Assembly (NCBI GenBank): GCA_030440445.1
Contig: CP098528.1
Location: forward strand, 3,968,001 to 4,032,000
Direction: 5' to 3'
Length of the DNA stretch: 64,000 bases
Source: Halomonas sp. KG2
GTDB taxonomy: Bacteria > Pseudomonadota > Gammaproteobacteria > Pseudomonadales > Halomonadaceae
The notes under the pieces were generated by a model, which worked only from the letters and a program-made list of their open reading frames with translations, was not told the origin of the DNA and searched no databases. The stretch's first letter is position 1; every line of letters starts with the position of its first letter. This document shows positions 63,801 through 64,000 of this stretch, piece by piece. Position numbers and translations under genes: made by a program.

Positions 63801-64000
63801 CCGGGACTTCGACGCTAACGCCGTTGTCCAGATCGTCCTGGGTGACCGTGCGCTCGTCGAGGACGTTGCCATCCTTGTCAGTCACGACCAGGGTGTCGCC
63901 CACTTCGGTGCCGTCTTGCAGGGTGACCTGGGCGGTGACCGTGCCGTCGTCGCCGATCTCATCCTGGCTGTAGGTGCCGTCATCGCCGCTACCGGTCAGC
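54841..64000 (-). CDS. Giant repetitive surface adhesin (Bap/LapA-like), 5' truncated
   Basis: The frame is open to the window edge, so at least 3,052 C-terminal residues are encoded and the start lies outside. It is very acidic and made of beta-sandwich repeats. Going downstream: 106-residue Ig-like repeats (VELTGSGDDGTYSQDEIGDD), VCBS/cadherin-type 288-residue repeats (DDAPVAEDDTNAVTEDSA, GTLTLNPDGSYTYTLDN), then many diverged Ig-like domains (about 80-120 residues each). There is no lysine-rich or membrane segment and almost no cysteine. The end (DALGGDDTIVMRF, GDENDTVDLGAGW, ISLKVQSGILVE) resembles the non-cleaved secretion end of type I-secreted adhesins. No type I secretion genes are in the window. 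Such proteins mediate biofilm attachment. Confidence 0.9.
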   Translation of the reverse strand, partial: LTGSGDDGTYSQDEIGDDGTVTAQVTLQDGTEVGDTLVVTDKDGNVLDERTVTQDDLDNGVSVEVPVSPGDTDVSVTATVTDPAGNTASDDDKKLVDSVPPAVTVELTGSGDDGTYSQDEIGDDGTVTAQVTLQDGTEVGDTLVVTDKDGNVLDEREVTQDDLDNGVSVEVPVSPGDTDVSVTATVTDPAGNTSSDDDQKPVDWDVSVDVPIDHDAITPDGDITDQVVFESGLADGSAPDADDTRVESSLTLTASDGLRDTGAVTLAYTDENGDPANLELSKAQVEALGSDPQILTTQYGELTLNGYSQAADGTITLDYSYELTTAPSENVDDLMDSITVTATDRDGQTDSGDLNIKIVDDAPVAEDDTNAVTEDSALTTTGNVLGDSGASLGDVADTQGADGATVTGVASDNVPGNDATDSGGTLVIDGEYGTLTLNPDGSYTYTLDNANLTVQGLSDGEQLEEVFSYTLTDGDSDADDATLTITVNGSDDGVTVEVPNDHDATTPNGNITDQVVFESGLADGSAPDADDIRVESSLTLTALDGLRDTGAVTLAYTDENGDPATLELSKAQVEALGDTPQSLTTQYGELTLNGYSQTADGTITLDYSYELTTAPSENVDDLMDSITVTATDEDGSTDSGDLNIKIVDDAPTAKDDTNAVTEGADTSGNVIGGDGVSPGDVADTEGADGVTVFAVTSNNVPSNTADETNGTLVIEGEYGTLMLNADGSYTYVADPDSTNADVQDVFTYTVRDGDGDESTATLTIDVADVAGTPTDTTGSVDEAGLADGTDASADSEIISGGSLDLQSGWTVETQQSGSTSLGSWTVNTDGTFDYTLNSDADHSGTPPTDSFEYTAVDQHGNTVTNTVTINILDDQPVINVDSGQLGSVEVDESDFSAGEVSATDADFIDGVFDIDHGADGEDSTSYRLQVTEGAVSGVMDTATGEAVHLFMDGDDVVGRVGNNPTGEIAFRIAIDGDSGAVTLTQTRPLEHPDSTDHDDAITLNDGALQLVATAVDGDGDSVDSEAVDVGGRFTFRDDGPSITMPPSDASVDEANLALGSDPDVPATSVSDTFAVDFGTDGAGDVQFSEGGVDSTVSALEAAELTSDGQDLEYVVSNDGHTLTGYRGADRSESGKVFTVEILNPTAATPGYEFTLHRPLDHDGGAETLDINLQHLTVTDGDNDKVETDFTITVVDDDPSVEPKAITVEEDSDVGSTENTFNTNADATGTNTGIDGGTPDADGWVETTYGKAKVNDDGTITYEPNEHYSGEDSFTYTTTTDNETKTFTVNVTVNPVADAPDLQGGNVQTDEDTAVALNLTAPSPVDTTDQNGAGTAGDNPELLGEITLSGIPEGTELLDGSGNVLWTSDSSNGGSLTIVLSDGAHIDGAAGDLTMTTAQYQTLQVNPIAQSHENFTVDVSVTSYEVDDSGTPLGGVDGATSNASVDVGVQAVTDDVDLSINGGDTHTASIDEDGALDLGDLLGASFEDLDGSEERWLEISDVPEGTSVTVNGSTITAGSDGIIVIPATDLGSFGAGESTQIPSSLTLTPPADFSGDLDDITVTLKAQDRDSDAGDPDGAVKDDSVTLNIDTLPVADKPADISAEGPEDSDIAFLADLDVSDTDGSETITAISIDSVPDGWVIKDGDGTVLHTGDGSGGFTIDPSDVADGSYTGYTITPPAHSSEDASLSLQVEVVDTASTGSDTQTHNVTADVAVTPVAEEVGGDSDGDGQPDLTMNGNHAYGTGVDGVEDEWFALNADGFNPASGWANQDADGSEQTFALLTPELVSGLGGSADGSSFRYSTDGGTTWVEQTYTGSPIEVPVEYLDTLEFRAAPNQKGEFRIRVEAKTVDTDAEGNTDTAISGEAILDGILIDTPVADLASLNVASPAEGNEDEPIALDIRPQSSDPNESFTVTLSGAPAGAVITYGPEGSEQTWTSTGESDTFEIEDFDRNAPLTVTPPQDSNEDFTLTASVVTVDEYGGETDTLATPVEKSINVHVDGVADAPDVTTDTPVYAEEDLDDGSASVTLSDIITATSGEQTDDGSEMLTYRITGLDEQFDVEGATLIRGEGAERVWVATDPNAVTITAPENFSGQVDFSVTPIVTEDDGDTLESAEQQVSFQVTPSPEAGFSIQSSLAEDQLGQLNLSFEPQNGDTNESLNSVWIEVASVTGNQFELYYGSDGSTTLADAAANGEPGVVEEGGYYKLTDGAWNNIYAQGDEHFSGSAGTLEVQYEITDTPNPGYEGTVGDTTVVKNETHEVIIEAVTDMPTVTITGIENVEGSGSDATIDDKDVTADGNDRVEVTVDITQPDTDGSESLKYLLIDNVPAGVSVVGGEFVGQVAGGTGSQWRIEIDPDVAFNGTDTLTQTVEFTMGDGTQVDAIENHEITITAVTQDNGATSQEERGSDSWTLTGEGDFGDGEDPNEIINWEDAGATMTEDAPWSLSDLVNAQIGDTSDGRSAVTISDLPPGAVVNGMQQTTIDGELVWYASTEDGSNAGLQALLDGITVTPPANWNDTDGEFSFDTTLTTQAPSGEENSETISVTPPVTPVTDEPTVNVSAGDAVSGEDIDFTIDVSSPADNPDVSLVDGQLVITLDETGMSSGEGATGTLWYNGEEITPDGDGNYVIDGVSVGDSVTVSYRPGDNTWGNVSLIAEATTQETGAANVETSTGSSASEIAPPPPEITVDDVSGSEDPENPIALQGLDVTLPDASQSLDALLLEGVPDGWLVKTGSDAGSATLADNVGGGGWSILNADGSMPDFVGLVPPRNWSGTLEGTDALTLTARTSRNGESETTSTDLEVDVQAVADGITLSPELSFGEEGDKIPLNLSAAMPDMDGSETATIELTGLGEHASFFTGGGDTLLDSVSYDSGSDTYTLSGITPDQINDLYLVQGAMQGSVAIEAWTTDGSDESAHVSDSFEVNIAAVEPTGGDDTLLYSGSPIDALGGDDTIVMRFSEDLEQDDYANFDNIERLDLTESGSNTLDALRPEDVLEMTDDRNTLSILGDENDTVDLGAGWTEGGNLIEDGVTFRVYNNADEDISLKVQSGILVE
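61980..63400 (-). repeat. Two copies of an 864-bp repeat unit within the adhesin
   Basis: Matching points (for example GGCTGTAGCC at 62211-62220 and 63075-63084) give a period of 864 bp, or 288 residues. The two copies are highly similar at DNA level over several hundred bases (boundaries approximate). The copies code for the block from VFESGLADGSAPDADD to NLTVQGLSDGEQ. Confidence 0.8.
63411..64000 (-). repeat. 318-bp repeat unit of the adhesin, one copy plus most of a second before the window edge
   Basis: GGTATTGCC occurs at 63421 and 63739, giving a period of 318 bp (106 residues). The two copies are nearly identical and the array seems to continue beyond base 64000. Confidence 0.88.

Noticed and set aside
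1..64000. CRISPR arrays, tRNA or rRNA genes, insertion sequences, prophage
   Set aside because: No regularly spaced identical repeats with unique spacers, no cloverleaf-like sequences, and no transposase, integrase or phage structural proteins were seen.

Overview
The window looks like chromosome of a Halomonas-type gammaproteobacterium (Halomonadaceae). The evidence is indirect: MvaT-type H-NS proteins, TAXI-type TRAP transport, cyanide-insensitive bd oxidase, AbgT and GltS carriers, many LysR/IclR regulators around small catabolic operons, and one giant repetitive adhesin. I saw no rRNA, tRNA, CRISPR array, insertion sequence or phage gene. Base composition is mixed: about 23.3-26.2 kb and the adhesin (54.8-64 kb) look GC-rich, while about 51.8-54.4 kb looks AT-rich.

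Layout. 0-1.8 kb: the 3' end of a PqqF-like M16 peptidase gene and a LuxR-type response regulator. 1.9-5.8 kb: a LysR regulator divergent from agmatinase (speB), then a sulfide:quinone oxidoreductase-like flavoprotein and a small membrane protein. 5.9-9.3 kb: four unrecognised membrane/secreted proteins, probably one operon. 9.4-12.8 kb: a three-gene signalling operon (periplasmic sulfite-oxidase-fold-like protein, histidine kinase, response regulator). 12.9-16.8 kb: metY, an M48 lipoprotein protease, a tiny secreted protein with a strong terminator, and an IclR regulator. 16.9-23.0 kb: ccoG, a MocR regulator, and cioAB with a 40-residue DUF2474 gene. 23.2-26.3 kb: an IclR-HutG-GltS cassette. 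26.4-32.4 kb: an MFS carrier, an M20 amidohydrolase with an AbgT transporter, a LysR regulator and a GNAT acetyltransferase.

32.5-46.7 kb is the metabolic core. AmaB-like and AmaA-like genes (piperideine-6-carboxylate dehydrogenase, pipecolate oxidase) converge on an operon of a class III aminotransferase, a YdiJ-like D-2-hydroxyglutarate dehydrogenase and HglS (2-oxoadipate dioxygenase/decarboxylase). Together they would form a continuous route from pipecolate (from D-lysine) through 2-aminoadipate, 2-oxoadipate and D-2-hydroxyglutarate to 2-oxoglutarate. A TAXI-type TRAP transporter operon diverges from it, and two closely related GcvA-like LysR regulators flank the locus.

The most unusual observation is in that transporter operon. 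The binding-protein gene (42741-43766) reads as a circular permutation: lipoprotein signal, then the half that is normally C-terminal, then the half that is normally N-terminal. The adjoining permease gene has its start region out of frame across a run of nine A, correctable by one extra A or by -1 slippage.

46.9-54.4 kb holds a second M20 amidohydrolase module (with a YfcC carrier and a muconate-cycloisomerase-type epimerase), an NYN-domain protein, small envelope proteins, an MvaT-like nucleoid protein and an orphan AmiS/UreI channel. 54.8 kb to the end is the C-terminal 3,052 codons of a giant surface adhesin whose start lies outside the window.
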